11,026 bases of DNA from Pseudopedobacter sp040392825 (GCF_040392825.1 NZ_JBEBVH010000124.1:1-11026), one strand, 5' to 3'. Positions 1-6,782 are shown, counted from the stretch's first letter. Notes: generated from the letters alone by a model not told the origin. Made by a program: numbers and translations.

Positions 1-56
1 ACATAAAAAATGGCCAGAATTTCTTCCGACCATGAGTGGTTTTAAACCGCCTTTTG

Positions 57-3000
57 TTATATCACAATATTAATGATTCTTCCTTTTACAATAATGACTT
101 TCTTAGGTGCTTTTCCTTCGAGGTATTTCTGTACCTGGTCGCTTGCCAATACCTGCTTTTCTATTTCCGAATGATCAAGATCCAATGCAAAACTTAAGTT
201 AGTTCTTGTTTTTCCGTTTATAGAAACCGGATAATTGAACTCACTTTCCACCAAATATTCGCCGTTAAACTTAGGAAAATCAGCACCAGACAAAGAACCA
301 GCCTTATTTCCTAACAATGCCCAAAGCTCCTCGGCAATATGAGGTGCATAAGGAGAAAGTAAGATTACCAAATCTTGTAAAACGGTTCTCTTATTACATT
401 TCAAGTCGGTTAATTCATTAACCGTAATCATAAAACTGGACACCGATGTGTTGAACGAAAAACGCTCTATATCGTCCTCTACTTTCTTAATTAACTTATG
501 CAGAGATTTTAACTCCGGTTTTGTAGGTCCGTCTTCCGATACCTGAAATTCAAAAGCATCGTTGTGAAACAGTTTCCAGAATTTCCTTAAGAATTTGAAA
601 ACGCCTTCAATTCCATTTGTATTCCATGGTTTGCTTTGCTCCAAAGGCCCCAGGAACATTTCGTACATTCTTAAAGTGTCTGCACCATATCTTTCTATCA
701 AATCGTCGGGATTTACCACATTGAATTTAGATTTGGACATTTTCTCTACTTCAACGCCACAAATGTATTTCCCTTCTTCCAATACAAATTCGGCATCTTT
801 AAACTCTTCTCTCCAGTTTCTGAATTTATCCAGATTCAATACATCATTTTCAACGATGTTAACATCTACATGAAGTGCTGTTGTTTGGTAATTGCTTTTC
901 AGGCCGTAAGAAACAAAAGTATTTGTTCCTCTTCCGTCTTCACTCATCACTCTATAGACAAAGTTAGAACGTCCCTGAATCATTCCCTGATTAATTAACT
1001 TTTTAAAAGGTTCTTCTTCCTTAGCGAACCCTAAATCTTTCAGGAACTTATTCCAGAATCTGCTGTATAACAAGTGACCTGTGGCATGCTCGGATCCTCC
1101 AATATATAAATCTACATCTCTCCAATAATCTATTGCCTTTTCAGAAGCAAATTCCTGTGCATTATTTGCATCCATATATCTGTACCAATACCAGCTACTA
1201 CCTGCCCAACCTGGCATAGTACTTAGTTCATACTCATACTCATTTTTATATTTCCAGTCCTTAGCTCTTCCTAATGGTGGTTCGCCGGTTTCTGTTGGCA
1301 AATACTTATCAACTTCCGGCAACAGCAAAGGCAATTCGCTTTCGTCAATTAAATATGGCAAACCATTTTTGAAATATACCGGAACCGGTTCTCCCCAATA
1401 ACGCTGGCGGCCAAAAATCGCATCACGCATACGGAAGTTCACCTTAGCATATCCTTGTTCCCTTTCCTCTAGAAAATCAATTAACTTAGCCGTTGCTTCT
1501 TTATATCCCAATCCATCTATAATACCCGAATTGATATATTTTCCTTCTTTAGTAGGGTCTGCCTGTCCTTCTAATACCTGAGTATCTAAAATCTGGATAA
1601 TTGGTAAATTAAAATGGCTTGCAAACAAATAATCTCTTTGGTCGCCAGACGGAACAGCCATTACAGCACCTGTTCCATAGCCCGCTAAAACATAATCAGC
1701 AATCCAAACCGGAACTTTTTCTCCGTTTAATGGGTTAATGGCATATGCTCCAGTAAATGCTCCGGAAACTGTTTTTGTATCCGCCATTCTGTCCAATTCA
1801 GATTTTTTCTTGGTTTGTTGAATATATTGATCTATTTCTTCCTTACGATCTGGTGTTGTAATTTTAGAAACTAATTCATGCTCTGGCGCAATAACTAAAA
1901 AGCTTACACCATAAATGGTATCAACACGTGTGGTAAAAACCTCGATATAGGCCTCACCCCCCGCCCTCTCCGAAGGAGAGGGAGCTGATTGCCCTAAAGA
2001 AATACGCTGTGATAATTTTTCTTTAATTTCCGCAACTATTTTCTCTGTCTCATTAATGACCTCTTCATTTGTAAAACGGATAACATCAAAACCTGCTTCA
2101 TTTAAAAATTGGGTTCTTATTTTATCGTATTCTATTGCTTCAACATTGTTATGATATTCCCCATCAACTTCTATAACCAATCTCTTATCTAAACAAGCAA
2201 AATCAGCAATATAACCATCTATCACATGTTGCCTTCTTATCTTATAACCGGTTTCATTATTTCTCAAATACTGCCATAAAAGTTCTTCCGCATCAGTTTG
2301 ATTTTTACGGTTAAACCTTGAGTTTTCCTTCAATAATTTCCAGGCAGCTGAATTTGCAGTTTCATAGCCAAATGCGCTATCCTGCACTCCCCTCTCTTTC
2401 GGAGAGGGGTTGGGGGTGAGGCGAAACTTAACCATCGCTCCAACACTCTTCCCAATCCAGTTACGTTGCATTTCTTTTAATGGCTCAGGCCAATCTATAA
2501 CATCCAAACCTTTCAACAATCTTTCTGCATAGGCGGTAATACGCATACTCCATTGCATCATTTTTTTCTGTTCTACCGGATACCCACCCCGTTCAGAAAA
2601 ACCACCTATTACTTCATCATTTGCCAATACGGTTCCTAAAGCGGCACACCAGTTAACGGTGCTCTCTTTTAAGAAAGCTAAACGATACTTTAGTAATTCT
2701 TCTTGTTTTTCTTCTTCTGTTAATGAAGACCAATCAGAAGGTAACATTTTTCTTATATCGTCATCGCTAACTGCTTTCACACCGACAGTTCCTTCTGTTT
2801 GAAATTTATGGACCAATGTCGAGATATGCTCTGCTTTATCTGTCTCCAGATTGTACCATGAGTTAAAGAGTTGCATAAAAATCCACTGGGTCCATTTATA
2901 ATAATCGGGGGAGCTTGTCCTAACTTCTTTACTCCAATCAAAAGAAAACCCTAAATTATCTAATTGCTCACGGTAACGATTGATATTAGCTTCCGTCGTA

Positions 3001-3293
3001 ATTGCCGGATGTTGTCCAGTTTGTATAGCATATTGCTCTGCTGGTAAACCAAAAGAATCGTACCCCATTGGATGCAGTACATTGAAACCTTTCAATCTTT
3101 TGTATCTGGAAAAAATATCAGAAGCAATGTATCCAAGCGGGTGTCCTACATGTAAACCTGCACCGGATGGATAAGGAAACATATCCAACACATAGTATTT
3201 CGGTTTAGAATCATCTACCTCAACTTTATATGTTTCATTGTCGGCCCAAAACTGCTGCCACTTCTTCTCGATATTCTTAAATTGATAGTCCAT
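57..3293 (-). CDS. leuS: Leucyl-tRNA synthetase with an in-frame DUF559 nuclease-like insert
   Basis: Class I aminoacyl-tRNA synthetase that charges tRNA-Leu with leucine in the cytoplasm. The 1078-residue product has the HIGH-type motif HVGH at residues 48-51 and KMSKS at 851-855, both intact. The CP1 editing domain keeps the threonine-rich TTRVDT (454-459) and the GDQRD segment (550-554) with the conserved aspartate, corresponding to E. coli T252 and D345. A C-terminal anticodon-binding region follows KMSKS. Residues about 292-448 do not belong to LeuRS: they encode a DUF559 domain framed by inverted repeats (see the separate entries). Removing them leaves about 921 residues, a normal size for this family. 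The reading frame runs through the insert without a stop. The start at 3293 gives the usual N-terminus (MDYQFKNIEKKWQQFW). A possible promoter lies about 72 bases upstream. Identification as LeuRS is certain; whether the insert affects activity is unknown. Confidence 0.97.
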   Translation of the reverse strand: MDYQFKNIEKKWQQFWADNETYKVEVDDSKPKYYVLDMFPYPSGAGLHVGHPLGYIASDIFSRYKRLKGFNVLHPMGYDSFGLPAEQYAIQTGQHPAITTEANINRYREQLDNLGFSFDWSKEVRTSSPDYYKWTQWIFMQLFNSWYNLETDKAEHISTLVHKFQTEGTVGVKAVSDDDIRKMLPSDWSSLTEEEKQEELLKYRLAFLKESTVNWCAALGTVLANDEVIGGFSERGGYPVEQKKMMQWSMRITAYAERLLKGLDVIDWPEPLKEMQRNWIGKSVGAMVKFRLTPNPSPKERGVQDSAFGYETANSAAWKLLKENSRFNRKNQTDAEELLWQYLRNNETGYKIRRQHVIDGYIADFACLDKRLVIEVDGEYHNNVEAIEYDKIRTQFLNEAGFDVIRFTNEEVINETEKIVAEIKEKLSQRISLGQSAPSPSERAGGEAYIEVFTTRVDTIYGVSFLVIAPEHELVSKITTPDRKEEIDQYIQQTKKKSELDRMADTKTVSGAFTGAYAINPLNGEKVPVWIADYVLAGYGTGAVMAVPSGDQRDYLFASHFNLPIIQILDTQVLEGQADPTKEGKYINSGIIDGLGYKEATAKLIDFLEEREQGYAKVNFRMRDAIFGRQRYWGEPVPVYFKNGLPYLIDESELPLLLPEVDKYLPTETGEPPLGRAKDWKYKNEYEYELSTMPGWAGSSWYWYRYMDANNAQEFASEKAIDYWRDVDLYIGGSEHATGHLLYSRFWNKFLKDLGFAKEEEPFKKLINQGMIQGRSNFVYRVMSEDGRGTNTFVSYGLKSNYQTTALHVDVNIVENDVLNLDKFRNWREEFKDAEFVLEEGKYICGVEVEKMSKSKFNVVNPDDLIERYGADTLRMYEMFLGPLEQSKPWNTNGIEGVFKFLRKFWKLFHNDAFEFQVSEDGPTKPELKSLHKLIKKVEDDIERFSFNTSVSSFMITVNELTDLKCNKRTVLQDLVILLSPYAPHIAEELWALLGNKAGSLSGADFPKFNGEYLVESEFNYPVSINGKTRTNLSFALDLDHSEIEKQVLASDQVQKYLEGKAPKKVIIVKGRIINIVI
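1951..1984 (+). repeat. Inverted repeat with internal hairpin, 3' end of the leuS insert
   Basis: Plus strand: GCCTCACCCCC, then CG, then an 8-bp hairpin CCCTCTCC (1964-1971) / GGAGAGGG (1975-1982) around a GAA loop, then AG. It is nearly identical to the reverse complement of 2387-2422, differing by an AA/CG change, loss of one C and one G in the stem, and one loop substitution with a compensating stem pair. In leuS it is translated as APSPSERAGGEA, directly followed by the native strand YIEVFTTR. Confidence 0.85.
2013..2342 (-). other. DUF559 (Vsr-like PD-(D/E)xK endonuclease) domain within LeuRS
   Basis: Residues about 318-427 of the leuS product match the DUF559 pattern, a relative of the very-short-patch repair endonuclease Vsr. 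Visible family hallmarks in order are NQTDAEELLWQYLR (331-344), the basic RRQH (353-356), IADFAC with D364, VIEVDGEYH with E375, D377 and H381, then YDKIRTQFL (389-397) and the strand FDVIRFTNEEV (402-412). D364 and the E375 strand are where the PD-(D/E)xK metal-binding acidic residues are expected, and nothing looks mutated, so the nuclease may be active. This is unusual for an insert in a housekeeping enzyme, where decay of a useless nuclease would be expected. The biochemical role of DUF559 proteins is poorly known; nuclease activity is inferred from fold family. Confidence 0.88.
2387..2422 (-). repeat. Inverted repeat with internal hairpin, 5' end of the leuS insert
   Basis: Read on the minus strand this 36-base repeat is GCCTCACCCCC, then AA, then a palindrome with CCCCTCTC (2402-2409) pairing GAGAGGGG (2389-2396) around a five-base CGAAA loop, then AG. 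It is translated in leuS as LTPNPSPKERG. In the direction of leuS reading all three frames are free of stop codons. It is far richer in GC than the surrounding gene. It is the inverted partner of the repeat at 1951-1984. Confidence 0.85.
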
Positions 3294-3322
3294 ATTCGCC
3301 TTTAGATATAAAAACCATTATT

Positions 3323-3349
3323 ATGAATATTTTAATATATAATATTCAT
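3323..3349. repeat. Inverted repeat in the leuS leader
   Basis: Arms ATGAATATT (3323-3331) and AATATTCAT (3341-3349) are perfect 9-bp complements around a 9-base spacer. A second small hairpin, TTTTCG (3350-3355) / CGAAAA (3365-3370), abuts it and overlaps the possible -7 element. Both are AT-rich, so chance is a real possibility. Placement between the presumed promoter and the start codon would suit an operator or a leader RNA structure, but no known riboswitch or T-box feature is seen. Confidence 0.35.
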
Positions 3350-3364
3350 TTTTCGTATAAAATG

Positions 3365-3372
3365 CGAAAATA
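3365..3372 (-). promoter_or_regulatory. Possible -7 promoter element of leuS
   Basis: The minus strand reads TATTTTCG followed by C, one mismatch from the Bacteroidota -7 consensus TAnnTTTG and identical to the candidate element in front of ftsX in this window. It lies about 72 bases before the leuS start. No TTG is visible at the expected -33 distance, which weakens the call. Confidence 0.35.
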
Positions 3373-3419
3373 AAAAATTAATATGAAGAGGTCATTTTAA
3401 TTTTTATAAAGAAGTGTTA

Positions 3420-3467
3420 TTAAATAAATAAGCCGTTCCGGCTTCCCGAAACGGCTTATTTATTTAA
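3420..3467 (-). terminator. Strong intrinsic terminator after the lipoprotein gene
   Basis: A perfect 18-bp stem (arms 3420-3437 and 3450-3467) encloses a 12-base loop. The core is AAGCCGTT / AACGGCTT, flanked on both sides by A/T-rich arms, so either strand gives a GC core followed by a T-rich run. It begins 18 bases after the lipoprotein stop codon and ends its transcript before the leuS leader. Confidence 0.85.
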
Positions 3468-3485
3468 GCTCTTTAAATTTTAATT

Positions 3486-3914
3486 TTACTGTTTCACGTA
3501 ATGTGTTTCATGTACATAAGCTGCTTTTGCTTCTCCATCAACTAAATCTTCTGAAACAATTACTAATGTGTTTCCATTAATCTTTACTTTAAGAGTTGCT
3601 TCTCCATCAATGACAAGTTGACCATTAGAATAAGTATATGTTCCTTCGTCAGTATCTTCCAACTTACCGTCATAATACTCTTTTACTGTATATTTCCCAC
3701 CACTCAGTGTTAATATATCATATCTTGCATCGGAGTGATTATCTACTTCTTCATCTCCGTGTCTAGTACCATTTACAGTAGCATAATAAACTTCTTTAGT
3801 TGATCTCCATGTGCCCTCTATAGATCCGTTGTCATCATCCTTATCTTTCTTACATCCGGTAAAAACTGTTGCTGTTACTGCAAACATTAATAAAGTCAAT
3901 AGCGCTTTTTTCAT
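3486..3914 (-). CDS. Small lipocalin-like surface lipoprotein
   Basis: A 142-residue secreted lipoprotein. Residues 1-20 are a signal peptide (MKKALLTLLMFAVTATVFTG) with cysteine 21 as the lipidation site. The following KKDKDDD is of the charged type that in Bacteroidota acts as an export signal for surface lipoproteins, so an outer-membrane, possibly surface-exposed location is inferred. The mature part has IEGTWRSTK near its start, then repeated short beta strands (DILTLSGGKYTVKEYY, GTYTYSNGQLVI, LKVKINGNTLVIV), which is the layout of the lipocalin-like / DUF5004-type small beta-barrel domains common in this phylum. Ligand and function are unknown. It is transcribed alone, divergent from the ftsX operon, and ends at a strong hairpin. 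A weak -7-like TTTATTTG (minus strand, 3984-3991) lies upstream, without a properly spaced TTG. Confidence 0.85.
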   Translation of the reverse strand: MKKALLTLLMFAVTATVFTGCKKDKDDDNGSIEGTWRSTKEVYYATVNGTRHGDEEVDNHSDARYDILTLSGGKYTVKEYYDGKLEDTDEGTYTYSNGQLVIDGEATLKVKINGNTLVIVSEDLVDGEAKAAYVHETHYVKQ

Positions 3915-4010
3915 AATAATAAAGTTCTAAATTAATTGATTAATTAACCATAAAACAGATTAACCTCCCTATCCTACGGCGCACAAATAAAACAAGCTTT
4001 TATCATTATT

Positions 4011-4034
4011 AAAATACCAAAAAAAGGGTATTTT
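4011..4034. repeat. Hairpin in the divergent lipoprotein/ftsX intergenic region
   Basis: AAAATACC (4011-4018) and GGTATTTT (4027-4034) form a perfect 8-bp stem around an 8-base A-rich loop. On either strand the stem is followed by T-rich sequence. It sits between two divergent genes, so it may be a regulatory site or a minor terminator; no specific factor is recognised. Confidence 0.35.
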
Positions 4035-4090
4035 TAATTCCACGCTAAAATTTTAATCTTCACAAATCGTTAAAACCATGTTAAACATGC

Positions 4091-4119
4091 TTGTTTTACA
4101 TTCATGTTTATTATTTTCG
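4091..4119 (+). promoter_or_regulatory. Promoter of the ftsX-ribF operon
   Basis: TTG at 4091-4093 is followed after 18 bases by TATTTTCG (4112-4119), a seven-of-eight match to the Bacteroidota -7 element TAnnTTTG. Transcription would start near 4124-4126, between the promoter and the ATG at 4138. It therefore also rules out the upstream in-frame ATG at 4078 as the ftsX start. Confidence 0.6.
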
Positions 4120-4137
4120 CAAGATAATCGAACAACT

Positions 4138-5016
4138 ATGGAAGAATTCGAAGATAGCAGAGCATCAAAAAAAACGAAAGCCATATATGTATCTACTGTA
4201 ATTAGTATTTCTTTGGTATTACTTATGGTAGGTTTATTGGGCTTAATCATTGTACATGGTCGAAATCTATCAAATTATGTGAAAGAAAACATCGTTCTTA
4301 ATGTCATTATCAACGAGGGAACTAACGAAGTTGATATTCTGGCTTTGCAAAAGCAAATTGAGAGCAACGAGTATGTAAAATCCACTCAATATATCAGTAA
4401 AGAATTAGCTGCAAGAAATCTGACACAGGATTTAGGAGAAGACTTTATCAAATTTCTGGGCTTCAACCCTTTGCTTTCTTCTATTGATGTTTATTTAAAA
4501 GCCGATTATGCTAATAATGAAAGCATTACAGTTCTTAGCAAAAAATTACAGAGTAATCCACTAATCAATGAAGTACGCTATCAAAAATCATTGGTAGATA
4601 TGATCAACCAAAATATCAGAACAATTTCTTTGGTTATTTTAGGATTTGGAGCCGTTCTCCTCATTATTGCGGTCGGATTAATCAACAACACTATTCGCCT
4701 GGCTATATATTCTCAACGTTTTCTGATTAAAAGCATGCAGCTGGTGGGCGCTACTAAAGGTTTTATTCGCAGACCTTTTATTGTGTATGGTATGCTTCAT
4801 GGCTTAATTGCCGGTTTAATCGCTATTATATTGTTGGTTTTAACTTTATACCTGGCACAGCAACAGATACCGGAATTAGTTATTCTTAGAAATTACTTCG
4901 AATTTGGACTGGTCTTCATTTTAGTTATTGGAGTTGGTATTTTAATCTCCTGTCTAAGTACATACTTCGCAGTTACGAAATACCTGAAATTAAAAGTTTA
5001 CGATTTATACAGATAG
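4138..5016 (+). CDS. ftsX: Cell division protein FtsX
   Basis: FtsX is the membrane partner of the ATPase FtsE; together they activate peptidoglycan hydrolysis at the division site. The 292-residue product has the FtsX layout: a short cytoplasmic N-terminus, a first membrane helix at about 16-40, an extracellular loop domain at about 42-160, then three membrane helices near 162-186, 214-242 and 255-278 and a short basic tail. The signature region around IRLAIYSQRF and KSMQLVGATKGFIRRPF, including the MQLVGAT block typical of FtsX-like permeases, is present. An in-frame ATG lies at 4078, but the extra 20 residues are unlike the family and a promoter falls inside them; the start at 4138 (MEEFEDSRASKKTK) fits Bacteroidota FtsX. 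No ftsE is in the window. It is the first gene of the operon, 3 bases before the next one. Confidence 0.93.
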   Translation: MEEFEDSRASKKTKAIYVSTVISISLVLLMVGLLGLIIVHGRNLSNYVKENIVLNVIINEGTNEVDILALQKQIESNEYVKSTQYISKELAARNLTQDLGEDFIKFLGFNPLLSSIDVYLKADYANNESITVLSKKLQSNPLINEVRYQKSLVDMINQNIRTISLVILGFGAVLLIIAVGLINNTIRLAIYSQRFLIKSMQLVGATKGFIRRPFIVYGMLHGLIAGLIAIILLVLTLYLAQQQIPELVILRNYFEFGLVFILVIGVGILISCLSTYFAVTKYLKLKVYDLYR

Positions 5017-5019
5017 AGC

Positions 5020-5247
5020 ATGATTAATCAATCTCAAAATAAAAACAAAGTCAATTTTGTATTTGACAAAAGCAATTATCAGTTTCTCATTATCAGTATC
5101 CTTGTCGTTGTACTGGGATTTGCACTAATGATTGGCGATACGGATATCTATAGCTTTAGGAAAATTGTTTTGGCACCAATTGTTGTAATAGCTGGTTTTG
5201 GATTAGGTTTTTACGCTATTTTAAAAAAGAACTCTTTTAATAAATAA
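5020..5247 (+). CDS. DUF3098 family small membrane protein
   Basis: A 75-residue protein with two membrane helices, about 21-38 and 50-67, joined by the short loop GDTDIYSFRK. A (D)DIYSFR...LAPIVV block between two helices is the hallmark of DUF3098, a Bacteroidota family usually found between ftsX and the undecaprenyl-diphosphatase gene, as here. The molecular function is unknown; the position suggests a role linked to the division or envelope machinery, which is inference by context only. It starts 3 bases after ftsX and its TAA overlaps the uppP ATG by one base (TAATG), so translation is probably coupled. Confidence 0.88.
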   Translation: MINQSQNKNKVNFVFDKSNYQFLIISILVVVLGFALMIGDTDIYSFRKIVLAPIVVIAGFGLGFYAILKKNSFNK

Positions 5248-6041
5248 TGAATATTATTGAAGCCATTATTTTGGCTATTATTGAGGGCTTAACTGAATTT
5301 CTTCCTGTTTCGTCTACCGGACATATGATTATCGCCTCTTCTTTAATGGGCATACAATCAGACGAATTTGTAAAACTATTTACCGTAGCCATTCAGTTAG
5401 GTACTATTCTATCTGTAGTAGTATTGTATTTCAAAAGATTTTTTCAATCTTTTGACTTCTATTTTAAACTATTTGTCGCTTTTGTTCCGGCTGTTATTTT
5501 TGGCTTGCTTTTCTCCGACAAAATAGATGCTTTATTGGAAAGTCCTTTAGCTGTTGCTATTTCATTGGTTGTGGGCGGGGTTATTTTGCTTTATGCCGAC
5601 AAGTGGTTTAACCAGGGTAATATTGATAAGACAAACGATATTAGTTACCCGACAGCATTTAAAATTGGTTTATACCAATGTATTGCCATGATCCCGGGTG
5701 TTTCCAGATCGGGAGCAAGTATTATTGGTGGTATGGCTCAGAAATTAACCAGAAAAGCTGCAGCAGAATTTTCATTCTTTTTAGCGGTACCTACTATGTT
5801 TGGTGCTACCGTAAAGAAGTTGTATGATTTTTTTAAACAAGGCAGCGTATTAACAAGTGAAGAAATTAATATTCTTCTTATTGGAAATGTTGTTGGTTTT
5901 ATTGTGGCAATAATAGCCATTAAAAGTTTCATAGGCTTTGTTAGCAAACATGGTTTTAAAGCTTTTGGTATATATAGAATAATAGTAGGCGGAATTATTT
6001 TAGCTTTGTTATTAAGCGGAAGTAATTTACAAGTGATGTAA
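5247..6041 (+). CDS. uppP: Undecaprenyl-diphosphatase (BacA/UppP)
   Basis: An integral membrane phosphatase that converts undecaprenyl diphosphate to the monophosphate, recycling the lipid carrier for peptidoglycan and other surface polymers; overexpression in other bacteria gives bacitracin resistance. The 264-residue product has both BacA signatures: EGLTEFLPVSSTGH at 13-26 (catalytic glutamates E13 and E17, plus S22 and H26) and PGVSRSG at 150-156 with the conserved arginine R154. Multiple hydrophobic helices cover the rest. Length is normal. It overlaps the preceding gene by one base and the following truB by one base, both as TAATG, indicating a tightly coupled operon. Confidence 0.97.
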   Translation: MNIIEAIILAIIEGLTEFLPVSSTGHMIIASSLMGIQSDEFVKLFTVAIQLGTILSVVVLYFKRFFQSFDFYFKLFVAFVPAVIFGLLFSDKIDALLESPLAVAISLVVGGVILLYADKWFNQGNIDKTNDISYPTAFKIGLYQCIAMIPGVSRSGASIIGGMAQKLTRKAAAEFSFFLAVPTMFGATVKKLYDFFKQGSVLTSEEINILLIGNVVGFIVAIIAIKSFIGFVSKHGFKAFGIYRIIVGGIILALLLSGSNLQVM

Positions 6042-6769
6042 TGGTTGAAGAAAAAGAACCGAGAACTTTTCCCGAATTTAATTTTACACAGGGCGAGGTT
6101 TTACTAATAAATAAACCCTACAAGTGGACCTCTTTCGATATTGTAGGAAAACTTCGCAATAGTTTTAAACCTTTAAAGCTAAAGGTTGGGCATGCAGGAA
6201 CATTAGACCCCTTGGCCACAGGCCTTTTGGTTATCTGTACGGGGAAGCTTACCAAACAAATAGACACTTATCAGGCAGAAGAGAAAGAATATACAGGAAC
6301 TATCACTTTAGGGAGTACAACACCTTCCTACGATTTAGAAACTGAACCAGACCAGTTTTTTGATATTTCTGCTATTACAGAAGAACAGATAAAAATCAAT
6401 ACAAAATATTTTACCGGAGAAATTTCACAATTCCCTCCCATCCATTCTGCTATTAAAAAAGATGGCGAACGGCTGTATTTAAAAGCCCGAAGAGGTGAAG
6501 ATGTCGAAGTTACTGCCAGAAAAGTTACGATTAGGGAGTTTGAAATAACAAGGATCGAACTTCCGGAAGTAGATTTTAGGGTAAGCTGTTCTAAAGGTAC
6601 TTATATCAGATCTCTGGCTCATGATTTCGGCAAACAATTGGGCATTGGAGCGCATTTATCTAAACTGAGAAGAACCAAAAGTGGCAATTTTCATGTAAAT
6701 GATGCTTTTGAAATAATGGAGCTGGTAAATCATATTAAGGAGATCAAGCAAAGTCCGGATTATAAATAA
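6041..6769 (+). CDS. truB: tRNA pseudouridine(55) synthase TruB
   Basis: Makes pseudouridine at position 55 in the T-loop of tRNAs in the cytoplasm. The 242-residue protein carries the catalytic motif GHAGTLDPLATG (50-61) with the nucleophilic aspartate D56, the family block EYTGTITLGSTTPSYD, the FPPIHSAIKKDGERLY segment and, near the end, CSKGTYIRSLAHDFG. There is no C-terminal PUA domain, the short form expected in Bacteroidota. Its start overlaps the uppP stop by one base and ribF follows after 13 bases, so it is an internal operon gene. Confidence 0.96.
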   Translation: MVEEKEPRTFPEFNFTQGEVLLINKPYKWTSFDIVGKLRNSFKPLKLKVGHAGTLDPLATGLLVICTGKLTKQIDTYQAEEKEYTGTITLGSTTPSYDLETEPDQFFDISAITEEQIKINTKYFTGEISQFPPIHSAIKKDGERLYLKARRGEDVEVTARKVTIREFEITRIELPEVDFRVSCSKGTYIRSLAHDFGKQLGIGAHLSKLRRTKSGNFHVNDAFEIMELVNHIKEIKQSPDYK

Positions 6770-6782
6770 CGATTGTCAGGGA

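Larger units (their letters stand above)
1951..2422 (-). mobile_element. Palindrome-bounded DUF559 nuclease element inserted in frame in leuS
   Basis: A segment of about 472 bp sits between LeuRS residues R291 and Y449, at the entrance of the editing domain. Each end begins with the same 11 bases, GCCTCACCCCC, pointing outward, followed by a GC-rich hairpin; between them lies one DUF559 nuclease domain. The insert contains no ATG on the coding strand, only a GTG (2385-2387), so it is most likely made only as part of LeuRS. No clear target-site duplication is visible; the ends are uncertain by a few bases because the outermost GC is self-complementary. DUF559 genes bordered by repeats translating as LTPNPSPKERG-like peptides are, from general knowledge, common in Bacteroidota; that this is a mobile unit is inference. 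No transposase or recombinase is present, so it may be non-autonomous, or the nuclease itself may drive spread. Confidence 0.75.

Noticed and set aside
1..56. Terminator downstream of leuS
   Set aside because: Only a weak GGTTT/AAACC pairing with a one-base gap is present at 38-48, with no stable stem or T run in the leuS direction.
595..873. Open frame of 92 codons on the plus strand inside leuS
   Set aside because: It lies entirely antisense to the conserved KMSKS region of leuS and matches no family; it is a shadow frame, like the plus frame at 2980-3174.
1951..2422. Intein in LeuRS
   Set aside because: The insert lacks a Cys/Ser/Thr first residue, the C-terminal His-Asn and the Hint-fold blocks; its borders are inverted repeats and its content is a DUF559 domain.
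1951..2422. CRISPR array or insertion sequence with transposase
   Set aside because: There are only two repeat copies, in inverted orientation and about 400 bp apart, and no transposase or Cas gene is present.
3294..3419. T-box or leader peptide controlling leuS
   Set aside because: No T-box sequence or specifier stem is seen, and the only mini-frame (ATG to TAA, five codons) contains no leucine codons.
4053..4250. Minus-strand frame over the ftsX start
   Set aside because: It is antisense to the conserved N-terminus of ftsX with no family resemblance; the same applies to the minus frame at 5738-5947 inside uppP.
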